Shown here one piece after another: positions 44,742 through 52,989 of a DNA stretch of 64,000 nucleotides. The notes under the pieces were generated by a model that worked only from the letters and a program-made list of their open reading frames with translations, searched no databases and was not told the origin of the DNA. The stretch spans positions 362,503 to 426,502 of the forward strand of contig NZ_LMQH01000012.1 in the NCBI RefSeq assembly GCF_001424105.1, given 5' to 3'. Position numbers and translations under genes: made by a program. The DNA is from Chryseobacterium sp. Leaf394 (GTDB lineage Bacteria; Bacteroidota; Bacteroidia; Flavobacteriales; Weeksellaceae). Each line of letters starts with the position of its first letter. Position 1 is the stretch's first letter.

Positions 44742-45590
44742 ATGAAATGGACGAACGACAGAAGTGACAATGTAGACGACCGGAGAGGCCTCGGCGGCGG
44801 CGGAATGGCAGTAGGAGGTGGTCTTGGAACCATTATCATTGCAGCGATTGTTTTCTTCCTGGGAGGCGATCCTTCCGCGATTCTTTCTTCGGGAGGAGGC
44901 TCTACGCAGCAGACTGAACAGAGAGAACTTTCAAAAGAAGAGCTTAATGTAAGGAGCTTCATTCAGATGATTACCAAAGAGAACGAGCAAACCTGGACGG
45001 AGATTTTCGCCGAAAACAATATGCAGTATAAACCTGCAAAAGTAGTGTTGTTTGAGAGTGCAACTTCATCCGGCTGTGGAACGGCACAGGCTGCCATGGG
45101 ACCTTTTTACTGCCCGGCAGACCAGTCGGTTTATATGGATATGAGTTTCTTTAAAGAACTTCAGACAAAGTTCGGAGCCAAAGTCACAGAATTTACGATT
45201 GCCTACGTAATGGCTCACGAAATGGGACATCACGTACAGAATCTATTAGGTGTTTTAAACGAAACCCATAACGCCAGACAGAGTGGCCGCTATTCTGAAT
45301 CTGAGCTCAATAAAATTTCTGTAGCCACAGAACTTCAGGCCGATTTTTATGCCGGACTTTGGGCAAGATATTCCAACGAAAGAGAAAGTTTCTTAGAACC
45401 AGGCGATCTTGAGTCTGCCGTAGAAGCTGCAGAAGCAGTGGGCGACGATAATATCCAGAAAAGATCTCAGGGATATGTGAACCAGGAGAGCTTTACGCAC
45501 GGTTCATCAGCACAGCGTAAAGAATGGTTTATGAAAGGCTATAACTCCGGAGATATTAAGCAGGGAAACACTTTCCAGCAACTGAGATAA
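44742..45590 (+). CDS. Neutral zinc metallopeptidase (YpfJ family)
   Basis: This 282-residue protein matches the YpfJ/KPN_02809 family. The N-terminus is KWTNDRSDNVDDRRG followed by a Gly-rich hydrophobic transmembrane helix (GGGMAVGGGLGTIIIAAIVFFLGG). The periplasmic domain has the zinc site YVMAHEMGHHVQNLLG near residue 166 and the downstream ELQADFYAGLWAR with the third ligand region. The substrate is unknown for the family. It is divergent from the YgiBC-like unit and followed by its own terminator. Confidence 0.92.
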   Translation: MKWTNDRSDNVDDRRGLGGGGMAVGGGLGTIIIAAIVFFLGGDPSAILSSGGGSTQQTEQRELSKEELNVRSFIQMITKENEQTWTEIFAENNMQYKPAKVVLFESATSSGCGTAQAAMGPFYCPADQSVYMDMSFFKELQTKFGAKVTEFTIAYVMAHEMGHHVQNLLGVLNETHNARQSGRYSESELNKISVATELQADFYAGLWARYSNERESFLEPGDLESAVEAAEAVGDDNIQKRSQGYVNQESFTHGSSAQRKEWFMKGYNSGDIKQGNTFQQLR

Positions 45591-45618
45591 ACTTAAGAGA
45601 ACTTTGATTAAATAATTT

Positions 45619-45653
45619 AAACCTGTGGAATGTAATACTTCACAGGTTTTTTT
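45619..45653 (+). terminator. Terminator after the YpfJ-like gene
   Basis: AAACCTGTG (45619-45627) pairs with CACAGGTTT (45641-45649), followed by a T run. Confidence 0.85.
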
Positions 45654-45802
45654 ATGATTAAACTTTAAAAAAGCAGGATTGCAAAATTTTAAGATTGATA
45701 AGATGTCTTTAAAATTTGCATTTTTTCTACAGCAATTCCTTACTTTTAAACCGGAAAAATTAATATCAGCTTTTTGTAAGAGCTGCTGAATAAACAAAAA
45801 GT

Positions 45803-46561
45803 ATGAATTCAATCGTAATCAACGTTGGCAACAGCAACATCAGATTCGGACTTTTTAATGGTGACAACTGCGAAATCTCGTGGGTCATCAATACAAAACC
45901 TTATCGTACAGCCGATGAGCTTCACGGCCAGATGCTGATTCTTTATCAAACCTATAAAGTTGATCCTGAAAAAATCAAAAAAATCATTATCGGTTCTGTA
46001 GTTCCGCAGCTGACCAGGGAAATAAGCTCCGCGATCAGGAAGATTCACGGAATCATGCCCATTATGGTCGACCGAAATACGCCTTCGGGAGTAGTAGCCA
46101 AGTCAAAACAAATGGGTACTGATATTTACGCCAACCTTGTGGCAGCACATAATATGTATCCGGACAGAAAAAAAATCGTTCTCGATTTTGGCACCGCGCT
46201 TACTGCCAGCTGCGTCGCTGAAAATGGAGAATGTCTGGGCGTAATTATTGCTCCGGGCATTGTGACGGCTTTGAATTCACTAATCAGTCAGACTGCTCAG
46301 CTTCCGGAAATAGAACTGGTAAAACCGAAATCTGTTTTGGGATTAGACACCGTTTCCTGCATGCAAAGCGGGATGGTTTATGGTTTTTTAGGAATGGTAG
46401 AGGGTTTCATCGACCGCATTAATGATGAAGTGAATGACGATTGTTTCGTCATCGCCACTGGAGGCGTTTCCCACGTTTACAAGCCATTGACTGATAAAAT
46501 TCATCTTGCAGACAGGCTTCACACTTTGAAAGGACTGTACTTTTTAGGGAAAGATATTTAA
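45803..46561 (+). CDS. coaX: Type III pantothenate kinase
   Basis: CoaX catalyses the first step of coenzyme A synthesis, phosphorylating pantothenate. It has 252 aa. The ASKHA-fold motifs are visible: phosphate-1 NVGNSNIRFGLF at the N-terminus, GTDIYANLVAAHNMYP, the VLDFGTALTASCV strand-loop, and the late ATGGVSH. The stop codon is followed within 2 bp by a nine-copy AAGGTT repeat array. No other coa genes are near. Confidence 0.94.
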   Translation: MNSIVINVGNSNIRFGLFNGDNCEISWVINTKPYRTADELHGQMLILYQTYKVDPEKIKKIIIGSVVPQLTREISSAIRKIHGIMPIMVDRNTPSGVVAKSKQMGTDIYANLVAAHNMYPDRKKIVLDFGTALTASCVAENGECLGVIIAPGIVTALNSLISQTAQLPEIELVKPKSVLGLDTVSCMQSGMVYGFLGMVEGFIDRINDEVNDDCFVIATGGVSHVYKPLTDKIHLADRLHTLKGLYFLGKDI

Positions 46562-46563
46562 CT

Positions 46564-46617
46564 AAGGTTAAGGTTAAGGTTAAGGTTAAGGTTAAGGTTA
46601 AGGTTAAGGTTAAGGTT
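46564..46617 (+). repeat. (AAGGTT)9 hexanucleotide tandem array
   Basis: Nine uninterrupted AAGGTT units (54 bp) start 2 bp after the coaX stop codon. Degenerate complementary units (GAACCTAAGCCTCAACCTC) follow about 30 bp later, before the convergent tadA stop, so the RNA could fold back. A second array of the same unit in the other orientation lies at 62225. Confidence 0.95.
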
Positions 46618-46656
46618 GAGTTTGAAAAGCTTTACATCTCAGCCTGAACCTAAGCC

Positions 46657-47091
46657 TCAACCTCTTTTCGATTTAAAAAACTCTTTTACAATCGCTGAAC
46701 ATTCATTTTCCATAATTCCGGAGACGATTTCTGTTTTGGGATGGAGGCTGAGTTTTTTGTTGATAAATCCCCGCTGTTCGTCCCTTGCTCCGATAACTAC
46801 TTTCGAAATCTGCGACCAGCTCAATGCTCCCGAACACATGACACAGGGTTCTAAAGTGACATACAAAGTGCAGTTGATCAGATATTTTCCGCCCAGAAAA
46901 TTGGCGGCGGAAGTAATTGCCTGCATTTCGGCATGGGCAGTAACATCGTTTAAGGTTTCGGTTAAATTATGAGCTCTTGCAATAATTCTGTCATTTGAAA
47001 CGATCACGCAGCCAATCGGAACTTCATCTTTTTCAAACGCGAGTTCGGCTTCCTGAAAAGCCATTTTCATAAAATATTCGTCGGTAAACAT
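46657..47091 (-). CDS. tadA: tRNA adenosine(34) deaminase / nucleoside deaminase
   Basis: This zinc-dependent deaminase has 144 aa. TadA converts A34 of tRNA-Arg(ACG) to inosine. The start DEYFMKMAFQEAELAFEKDEVPIGCVIV, the zinc and proton-shuttle motif HAEMQAI, and PCVMCSGAL are all present. Its C-terminus (IVKEFFKSKRG) is typical of TadA. Related guanine deaminases share the fold, but the length and EVPIG start favour TadA. It is convergent with coaX. Confidence 0.9.
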   Translation of the reverse strand: MFTDEYFMKMAFQEAELAFEKDEVPIGCVIVSNDRIIARAHNLTETLNDVTAHAEMQAITSAANFLGGKYLINCTLYVTLEPCVMCSGALSWSQISKVVIGARDEQRGFINKKLSLHPKTEIVSGIMENECSAIVKEFFKSKRG

Positions 47092-47092
47092 A

Positions 47093-47125
47093 AAAAATAA
47101 AAGCTTAGTACAAAACTAAGCTTTT
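47093..47125 (-). terminator. Terminator of the 47147-47695 gene
   Basis: AAAAGCTTAGT (47099-47109) pairs perfectly with ACTAAGCTTTT (47115-47125). The minus-strand RNA continues into ATTTTTTA. Confidence 0.8.
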
Positions 47126-47146
47126 CAGGATATATTTTTATTATAA

Positions 47147-47695
47147 TTAAAACCTGTAACCAATGCCGCCCATGATTTTTCCGGTAACAGGTTCGGAATA
47201 ATCACTGTTTTCAGTTCCGAATCTTCTTGCGATACCTCCGCTTGCTTCTATTACTAACCTTTCTTTAATAATCCATTTACCACCAACACCAAAGCCAACA
47301 CCTACAGTCGTAAATTTCTTTTCAGTATAATAAAAATTTCCGTTATTAAAGTAATCATACTGACTATAACTGTCAGTTGTTACAGGTACAAATCCTTCAA
47401 AAAAGAATCCCTGTGCATATTTTCTTCCCATATAATACCTGAAATACGGAGAAAACTGTTTGAAATCATCTACTTCGTCACTTAGCGTTACCATTGCATT
47501 TATCCCGACACCCATGTCTTTGTTGAGAATTCTTTCATAAGAAATATTGATCATTGGTACTGCAATGAGCAGAATAGGATCTACTACAATGTCATTTTTT
47601 CTCTGGGAACCGGATTCATTATTTGGATTAAGATCCTGTGCGAAAAGGTTTATTACTGAAAATAAAACCGTTAAAACTGTAAAAATCTTTTTCAT
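47147..47695 (-). CDS. Outer-membrane beta-barrel-like protein
   Basis: This 182-residue protein has a signal peptide ending NLFAQ. It continues with alternating strands (VGINAMVTL, YFRYYMGRKYAQGFFFEGFVPV, VGVGFGVGGKWII) and ends GGIGYRF, so it is probably an eight-stranded barrel. It resembles the DUF3575-type small outer-membrane proteins but I cannot name the family with certainty. Single gene with its own terminator. Confidence 0.7.
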   Translation of the reverse strand: MKKIFTVLTVLFSVINLFAQDLNPNNESGSQRKNDIVVDPILLIAVPMINISYERILNKDMGVGINAMVTLSDEVDDFKQFSPYFRYYMGRKYAQGFFFEGFVPVTTDSYSQYDYFNNGNFYYTEKKFTTVGVGFGVGGKWIIKERLVIEASGGIARRFGTENSDYSEPVTGKIMGGIGYRF

Positions 47696-47763
47696 GAAGT
47701 TTTTTTGCCAAAAATAAACATTCCCATGACATGGTGAAGTTTTTTTATGAATTTTAATTAATT

Positions 47764-48384
47764 TTAGTCAAATTTCAGACTTAATGGCAATTTAAAGCGG
47801 GATCTTACAGCGATTCCATTGATATAGGAGGGCGAAAATCTCTCTACAACAGAATATAATGCAATTTCAGCCTGTCTGTTGAGTGTGAAATTTTCCCCTT
47901 CAGCCTTTACATTAGAAATGCTTCCGTCTTTTTCAACGATAAATGCAATCTGAGTTTTAACATCTTTTATTTCAGAATAAACACCATCAGAATAAAAAAG
48001 ATTGGCAACTTCCTGTCTCAAAGCATTAATGCCTCCCGGATAATCTGCGTTTTTATCGATAGTTTGCGGAAGATCCTGATGATTGTTAAGGTTCAATTTC
48101 AGTCCTTTGAAATGCTGTAAATCTTCAAGGTTTTTGGTTTTCAGAAGGGCGCCTATTAATGCAACATTTTCAATGCTGTCCATCTTTCTCATGAAGAGTT
48201 GAAAGTCATTTTTGATGGAAGCTTTCACGAAGTTGTTCTGTTCCTTGTCAAATTTCTTTTTGAACTCCTGATTCAGCATGCTTCTGTGTTGATTATAATA
48301 GGTTTTTACAGAACGGAAATCTTCCGTCTGCTGAGAAAAAACCATAGCTGAAAGGTTTAAAAAAAAGAAAATAAAATATTTCAC
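47764..48384 (-). CDS. TonB-C-like secreted protein
   Basis: This 206-residue protein has a signal peptide ending VFSQQ. A helical, charged middle (residues 25-100) is followed by a C-terminal TonB-like fold: IAFIVEKDGSISNVKAEGENF, AEIALYSVVERFSPSYINGI and VRSRFKLPLSLKF. It lacks the N-terminal inner-membrane anchor and Pro-rich spacer of a true TonB, so it is more likely a periplasmic TonB-fold protein than an energy transducer. No exbB/exbD are near. Confidence 0.75.
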   Translation of the reverse strand: MKYFIFFFLNLSAMVFSQQTEDFRSVKTYYNQHRSMLNQEFKKKFDKEQNNFVKASIKNDFQLFMRKMDSIENVALIGALLKTKNLEDLQHFKGLKLNLNNHQDLPQTIDKNADYPGGINALRQEVANLFYSDGVYSEIKDVKTQIAFIVEKDGSISNVKAEGENFTLNRQAEIALYSVVERFSPSYINGIAVRSRFKLPLSLKFD

Positions 48385-48458
48385 AAAAGGTTATTTATGT
48401 AAATATAACAAAATAGCGTGTAACTTATTTATTTTTAAGCTTTAAAGTTTAAGATAAC

Positions 48459-48487
48459 AAAAAACCGAAGCTCGTGAAAACTTCGGT
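48459..48487 (-). terminator. Terminator of the GLPGLI gene
   Basis: ACCGAAG (48464-48470) pairs with CTTCGGT (48481-48487). A T run follows on the minus strand. Confidence 0.75.
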
Positions 48488-48498
48488 CTGTATTTTAT

Positions 48499-49356
48499 CT
48501 AATTTAATTCGATTGGATTGCTGTTGCGCTTGATTTCCTCCTTCATTCTTTCTTGTCTTCTTTTTCTCATCTCAGCAGAATTTTGATTTCCACCGCCACG
48601 ACTCATCGGCGGACTTGGTGCACCAATTCTTATACTTCCACCGCCGCCGCCAGTGTTTTGTGAACTCATGAAAGCTTCAGGATCTTTTCTGAATTTTTCC
48701 TGCTGCTTGGCGTAGTCTGTACGCTTTACTTTCATTGTATTTCCAAACTGATTCATTGCCGGGAAATCTGCAATTTTGTAGTTCTTCATCAGGTCGAAAG
48801 AATATTCTCCTTTATCATCTTCTGCTTTTACCACCAAACCGGGAAGTCCTGAAAATTTGTACGGTCCGTCCTGATAAGGTAGGTCAGTTGTAAACCATGC
48901 CGTCCATTTTCTGCCTGCAAATTCTGTTTCAGCTTTCTGTACTTTGTAATCACCAATTTTTGTGGTTTCAGAAAACATTTTCCAGTTGACAGGTCTGTCT
49001 TCTTCGTATGAATACAAATCCCTTCCGATTCTGTTTTTAAACGTCGTTTTTTGAGATTTTTTGTCTTTTTCTATGGTGTAATCGATGTTTGATCTTAAAC
49101 CTTCCATCTGTTCACGGTTAAAGTTTCGTGCACCTCCACTCTGAAACATGGCTTGCATGACAGAATCTCTCTTGATTCTGTTCTCGGAATAGAACTGAGA
49201 TTTCTCTGCTGAAATATCGAGGTAGGCATTTTCTGTTTTTACGTCATTCTTGTTTTCAGCATCAGATTTCATGGTGACCTGATATACAAAACGGTTCACT
49301 TGTGCATTGATACTGAATGCCATAAAGCACGTCGCTAAGAAGAAAATTTTTTTCAT
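48499..49356 (-). CDS. GLPGLI family secreted protein
   Basis: This 285-residue protein has a signal peptide ending SINAQ and the defining motif in YKFSGLPGLVVKAED (about residue 170). Beta strands such as FVYQVTMKSDAENKN and KAETEFAGRKWTAWFTTDLP are typical. The C-terminus is Gly-rich then basic (GGGGGSIRIGAP, RKRRQERMKEEIKR). GLPGLI proteins are Bacteroidota-specific, of unknown function, and often found in paralogue groups; this one is alone. Confidence 0.9.
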   Translation of the reverse strand: MKKIFFLATCFMAFSINAQVNRFVYQVTMKSDAENKNDVKTENAYLDISAEKSQFYSENRIKRDSVMQAMFQSGGARNFNREQMEGLRSNIDYTIEKDKKSQKTTFKNRIGRDLYSYEEDRPVNWKMFSETTKIGDYKVQKAETEFAGRKWTAWFTTDLPYQDGPYKFSGLPGLVVKAEDDKGEYSFDLMKNYKIADFPAMNQFGNTMKVKRTDYAKQQEKFRKDPEAFMSSQNTGGGGGSIRIGAPSPPMSRGGGNQNSAEMRKRRQERMKEEIKRNSNPIELN

Positions 49357-49465
49357 TCTGTTTAATTTTAAGGTTGGATATTAATCTTCTGGCAAAGTTA
49401 AACTTATCAATGATAAAAATAGTTAAAAATAAAAACACTGATTTTTATTTACTGATTATTAGTCG

Positions 49466-49473
49466 TAAATTTG
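49466..49473 (+). promoter_or_regulatory. suf operon -7 box TAAATTTG
   Basis: TAAATTTG lies 28 nt before the sufA-like ATG. A T-rich -33 region (TTTT about 19 nt upstream) is present but not diagnostic. Confidence 0.5.
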
Positions 49474-49501
49474 CAGACTAAATTCATTCTAAATAGAAAC
49501 A

Positions 49502-49831
49502 ATGATAAAAGTAAGCGATCAGGCAAAGGTGAAAGCGGTTCAGCTGATGACAGAAGACGGCTTCAATCCTACTGAAGATTATATAAGAGTTGGAGTGAAG
49601 AGCGGTGGTTGTTCAGGTTTAGAGTATGTGCTGGGTTTCGACAATAAAAAAGAAGAAGGTGACCAGATTTTTGAAGATAACGGGATCAAAATCGTTGTTG
49701 AGAAAAAAGCAATACTTTATCTGGCAGGAACTGTTTTGGAATACTCCGGAGGGTTGAACGGAAAAGGATTTATATTTAATAATCCTAATGCATCCAGAAC
49801 CTGTGGTTGTGGAGAGAGTTTTTCACTTTAA
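49502..49831 (+). CDS. sufA: A-type Fe-S carrier protein (SufA/IscA/HesB)
   Basis: This 109-residue protein carries and transfers Fe-S clusters. The three conserved cysteines are in KSGGCSGLEYVLGF (about residue 37) and in the terminal CGCGESF (about 103-105). It begins the suf gene run, followed by sufB after 209 bp without a gene. That gap shows no clear terminator, so read-through is possible. Whether to call it sufA or iscA is a matter of context; here the context is suf. Confidence 0.92.
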   Translation: MIKVSDQAKVKAVQLMTEDGFNPTEDYIRVGVKSGGCSGLEYVLGFDNKKEEGDQIFEDNGIKIVVEKKAILYLAGTVLEYSGGLNGKGFIFNNPNASRTCGCGESFSL

Positions 49832-50040
49832 TTAAGATTGAGGTTTAAAATTTAAAATTGAGATGATGCTCAATTGTAGATAAATCAGACATGAAAGTTT
49901 GATTTTAAATAAAAAGCGAAAGCTTTAAAAAAGACAGAGACTTTATCATTGGTAATTGATTTTTAAAGTTTCTACATTTAATACAGATAAAATTAATTCA
50001 GAAATTCAGAATTTTGGGTTTTGGATTTTGAATACTGATT

Positions 50041-51489
50041 ATGAGTAAATATACTGAAGACGACTTAAGAGTCGATTTAGAAAATAAAAAATACGAATTC
50101 GGCTGGGAAACCAAGATCGATTACGAAGATTTCCCGACAGGCTTAAACGAAGACATCGTCCGTGCTATTTCTGCTAAAAAAGAAGAACCGGAATGGATGA
50201 CAGAATGGCGTTTGGAGTCTTTCAGAATCTGGTTGAAAATGACTGAGCCTGAATGGGCAAACATCAAATATCAAAAACCGGATTTTCAGGCGATAAAATA
50301 TTACGCTGCACCTAAAGCTAAACCGGAACTGGCAAGCTTAGACGAAGTGGATCCTGAATTATTGGCAACTTTTGCCAAATTAGGAATCAACATTGAAGAA
50401 CAGAAGAGGCTTTCAAATGTTGCCGTTGATATTGTTATCGATTCGATTTCTGTAAAAACAACTTTTCAGGACACTTTAGCAGAAAAAGGAATTATTTTCT
50501 GTTCAATTTCCGAAGCGATTAAGCATCATCCGGACTTAGTGAAGAAATATCTTGGAAAAGTAGTTCCAAGAGGAGATAACTTTTATGCAGCATTAAATTC
50601 CGCAGTATTTTCTGACGGAAGTTTCTGTTATATTCCAAAAGGAGTAAGATGCCCGATGGAATTATCAACTTATTTCCGAATCAATCAGTCTGGGACAGGT
50701 CAGTTCGAAAGAACACTTGTAATTGCAGATGAAGGAAGTTATGTTTCTTATCTTGAAGGCTGTACAGCTCCGTCAAGAGATGAAAATCAGCTTCACGCAG
50801 CGGTTGTTGAATTGATTGCTCTGGATAATGCTGAAATTAAATATTCAACGGTTCAGAACTGGTACCCGGGAAATGAAGAAGGAAAAGGTGGAGTTTTCAA
50901 TTTTGTAACCAAAAGAGGATTGTGCGAAACAAAAGCAAAAATCTCATGGACACAGGTTGAAACTGGTTCTGCGGTAACCTGGAAATATCCTTCATGTATT
51001 TTGAAAGGTGATGGTTCGATCGGTGAGTTTTACTCTATCGCAGTAACCAATAATCATCAGTATGCCGATACCGGTACAAAGATGATCCACATCGGTAGAA
51101 ATACAAAATCAACGATTATCTCTAAAGGAATTTCTGCAGGAAAATCTCAAAATTCATACAGAGGATTGGTCAAAGTAATGCCTTCCGCAAAAGGAGCGAG
51201 AAACTTCTCACAGTGTGACTCATTATTGATGGGTAACGAATGTGGAGCGCACACTTTCCCTTACATTGAAATTAAAGATCCTTCGGCGCAGCTGGAGCAC
51301 GAAGCTACGACTTCAAAAATCGGTGAAGATCAGATTTTCTACTGTAACCAGAGAGGAATCGACACAGAAAGAGCAATTGCTTTGATCGTGAATGGTTTCA
51401 GTAAAGAGGTTTTAAACAAATTACCAATGGAGTTTGCCATCGAAGCTCAGAAATTATTGGAGATTTCTTTGGAAGGTTCTGTAGGGTAA
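50041..51489 (+). CDS. sufB: Fe-S cluster scaffold SufB
   Basis: SufB is the scaffold subunit of the SufBCD complex. It has 482 aa. Signatures include [56 protein letters not shown], and [21 protein letters not shown] with the conserved Cys that receives persulfide. The gene is intact. The sufC gene does not follow directly: a 642 bp gap holds an inverted-repeat-bounded unit with a broken GxxExxY gene. Confidence 0.96.
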   Translation: MSKYTEDDLRVDLENKKYEFGWETKIDYEDFPTGLNEDIVRAISAKKEEPEWMTEWRLESFRIWLKMTEPEWANIKYQKPDFQAIKYYAAPKAKPELASLDEVDPELLATFAKLGINIEEQKRLSNVAVDIVIDSISVKTTFQDTLAEKGIIFCSISEAIKHHPDLVKKYLGKVVPRGDNFYAALNSAVFSDGSFCYIPKGVRCPMELSTYFRINQSGTGQFERTLVIADEGSYVSYLEGCTAPSRDENQLHAAVVELIALDNAEIKYSTVQNWYPGNEEGKGGVFNFVTKRGLCETKAKISWTQVETGSAVTWKYPSCILKGDGSIGEFYSIAVTNNHQYADTGTKMIHIGRNTKSTIISKGISAGKSQNSYRGLVKVMPSAKGARNFSQCDSLLMGNECGAHTFPYIEIKDPSAQLEHEATTSKIGEDQIFYCNQRGIDTERAIALIVNGFSKEVLNKLPMEFAIEAQKLLEISLEGSVG

Positions 51490-51495
51490 TTGGTT

Positions 51496-51573
51496 TTATC
51501 GCAAAGTAAAACAAAGATTTTTTTAAAGGCAAACCGCTGATTTTAAAGATATACTAAGCCGCTAACGCTTAGG
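51496..51573 (+). repeat. Left arm of the inverted repeat
   Basis: It begins TTTATCGCAAAGTAAAACAA and ends GCCGCTAACGCTTAG. It matches the reverse complement of 52044-52121 without gaps over its full length (about 57 of 78). Confidence 0.7.
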
Positions 51574-51629
51574 AAAGAAATACAAAATGAAATTAATTTT
51601 CAACTTGTATCTTTGCGAAAAACAAATAA

Positions 51630-52015
51630 ATGACAGAAAATGAAATTTCAAAGATTGTATTTGAAAGTGGATTAAAAATTCATAGAAAATTAGGTGTAGG
51701 TTTATTTGAAACCATTTATGAAGATTGCCTATTTTATGAATTAGAACAACAAGGATTAGTAGTCGAAAGACAAAATTTCTGAATATCCAATATGAAGAGC
51801 TGATTCTGGAAAGAGCTTTTAAAATGGATTTGCTGATTGAAAATAAAGTAGTTTTAGAAATAAAATCAGTCGAAAGCTTAAATAATTATCATGCTTTACA
51901 GTTAAAAAATTATTTAAGACTAGGAAATTTTAAATTAGGCATGCTTTTAAATTTTAACTCTCAACTTTTTAAAAACGGAGTCAAAAGAATAGCAAATAAT
52001 CTTGATCAAATTTAA
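51630..52015 (+). pseudogene. Frameshifted GxxExxY protein gene (PD-(D/E)XK nuclease-like)
   Basis: The first frame (51630-51782) gives MTENEISKIVFESGLKIHRK, then LGVGLFETIYEDCL with the family GxxExxY motif, and stops after ERQNF. The second frame continues at once as LNIQYEELILERAFKMDLLIE, then NKVVLEIKSVESL and a C-terminus like the family's (LRLGNFKLGMLLNF). Adding one T to the TTT at 51776-51778 restores a single frame of 128 codons. The D...ExK of the second part fits a PD-(D/E)XK nuclease core. It is either a recent pseudogene, a sequencing error or a case of frameshifting. The role of the family is unknown. Confidence 0.8.
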
Positions 52016-52041
52016 ACATTAAAATAGAAATAGTATTTCCT

Positions 52042-52056
52042 CGCTAAGCGTTAGCG
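52042..52056. repeat. Palindrome at the inner edge of the right arm
   Basis: CGCTAA-GCG-TTAGCG is a perfect 6-bp hairpin with a 3-nt loop. The left arm has the related GCTAACGCTTAG but not the full palindrome. Confidence 0.8.
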
Positions 52057-52121
52057 CCTTCGTTTATCTTAAAGATAACACAGGAGACAAAATAAAAATC
52101 TTTGTCTAACCTTGCGATAAA
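52044..52121 (-). repeat. Right arm of the inverted repeat
   Basis: Its reverse complement begins TTTATCGCAAGGTTAGACAA and ends GGCGCTAACGCTTAG, mirroring the left arm at 51496-51573. Confidence 0.7.
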
Positions 52122-52131
52122 TTAAAAATAT

Positions 52132-52875
52132 ATGTTAAACATTAAAAACTTACATGCCAGAATTGAAGATGGCGCACAAATATTAAAAGGTATCAATCTT
52201 GAAATCAAGCCGGGCGAAGTTCATGCGATCATGGGACCCAACGGTGCCGGAAAATCTACGCTTTCTTCTGTAATCGCAGGAAAAGAGGATTACGAAGTAA
52301 CGGAAGGAGAAATCATTTTTCAAGGTGAAAACATTATTGAAGATGCTCCTGAAGAAAGAGCGCACAAAGGAATTTTCCTTTCTTTTCAATATCCGGTAGA
52401 AATTCCGGGAGTTTCTGTGACGAATTTCATTAAAGCTGCTTTAAACGAAAACAGAAAAGCCAACGGATTTGAAGATATGCCTGCAAAAGAAATGCTTGCT
52501 ATGATTCGCGAAAAATCTGAAAAGCTTGGAATTAAAAAAGATTTCCTTTCAAGATCATTAAACGAAGGATTTTCGGGAGGTGAGAAGAAAAGAAACGAAA
52601 TTTTCCAGATGATGATGCTGAATCCTAAACTGGCGATTCTTGATGAAACCGATTCTGGATTGGATATTGATGCTTTGAGAATCGTTGCAGACGGTGTAAA
52701 CCAGTTTAAAAACGAAGGAAATGCAGTGCTTTTAATTACGCATTACCAGAGATTGCTGAATTATATTGAGCCTGATTATGTACACGTTTTAGCGAACGGA
52801 AAAATCATTAAAACTGGTGATAAATCTTTAGCTTTAGAATTGGAAAGCAAGGGATACGACTGGTTGCTTAACTAA
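52132..52875 (+). CDS. sufC: Fe-S assembly ATPase SufC
   Basis: SufC is the ABC-type ATPase of SufBCD. It has 247 aa. Walker A is GPNGAGKSTLSSV, the signature is EGFSGGEKKRNE, and Walker B is LAILDETDSGLDIDAL, all in the SufC-specific form. The D-loop and His of LLITHYQRLL follow. The ATG is only 10 bp after the inverted-repeat unit, so its transcription either reads through the unit or starts within it. Confidence 0.96.
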   Translation: MLNIKNLHARIEDGAQILKGINLEIKPGEVHAIMGPNGAGKSTLSSVIAGKEDYEVTEGEIIFQGENIIEDAPEERAHKGIFLSFQYPVEIPGVSVTNFIKAALNENRKANGFEDMPAKEMLAMIREKSEKLGIKKDFLSRSLNEGFSGGEKKRNEIFQMMMLNPKLAILDETDSGLDIDALRIVADGVNQFKNEGNAVLLITHYQRLLNYIEPDYVHVLANGKIIKTGDKSLALELESKGYDWLLN

Positions 52876-52900
52876 TAAAATATTTTTGGTTAAGTTTTTT

Positions 52901-52944
52901 ATCAATCCTTAGTCAAAAATGCAGTGAAAAACTGCGGTATTGAT
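52901..52944 (+). other. Nested hairpin in the sufC-sufD gap
   Basis: GCAGT (52921-52925) pairs with ACTGC (52931-52935) over a GAAAA loop. ATCAAT (52901-52906) can pair outside it with ATTGAT (52939-52944). There is no T tract, so it is more likely an mRNA processing or stability element than a terminator. Confidence 0.35.
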
Positions 52945-52989
52945 ACAAATTAAATTTATAATAAAGGTGTGATGGCCGAAATATCAGTA

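Larger units (their letters stand above)
51496..52121 (+). mobile_element. Putative GxxExxY cassette bounded by inverted repeats, inserted between sufB and sufC
   Basis: The unit is about 626 bp. Its two ends are imperfect inverted repeats: by my ungapped count 57 of 78 positions match, with the outer 30 and inner 27 nt much better conserved than the middle. It contains only the frameshifted GxxExxY gene and a TATCTTTG box (51608-51615). It begins 6 bp after the sufB stop and ends 10 bp before sufC. No transposase is encoded, so if mobile it would be non-autonomous or use the nuclease-like protein. Target-site duplication is not obvious. Mobility is inferred, not shown. Confidence 0.5.

Noticed and set aside
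46564..46617. AAGGTT array as a CRISPR or telomere
   Set aside because: There are no spacers, the unit is 6 bp, and the array lies inside a chromosome between two housekeeping genes.
47764..48384. True TonB energy transducer
   Set aside because: It has a cleavable-looking signal peptide, no Pro-rich spacer and no ExbBD neighbours. Only the C-terminal fold resembles TonB.
51824..52015. 63-residue ORF as an independent gene
   Set aside because: Its sequence continues the upstream GxxExxY frame exactly across a one-base shift, so it is the 3' part of that gene.
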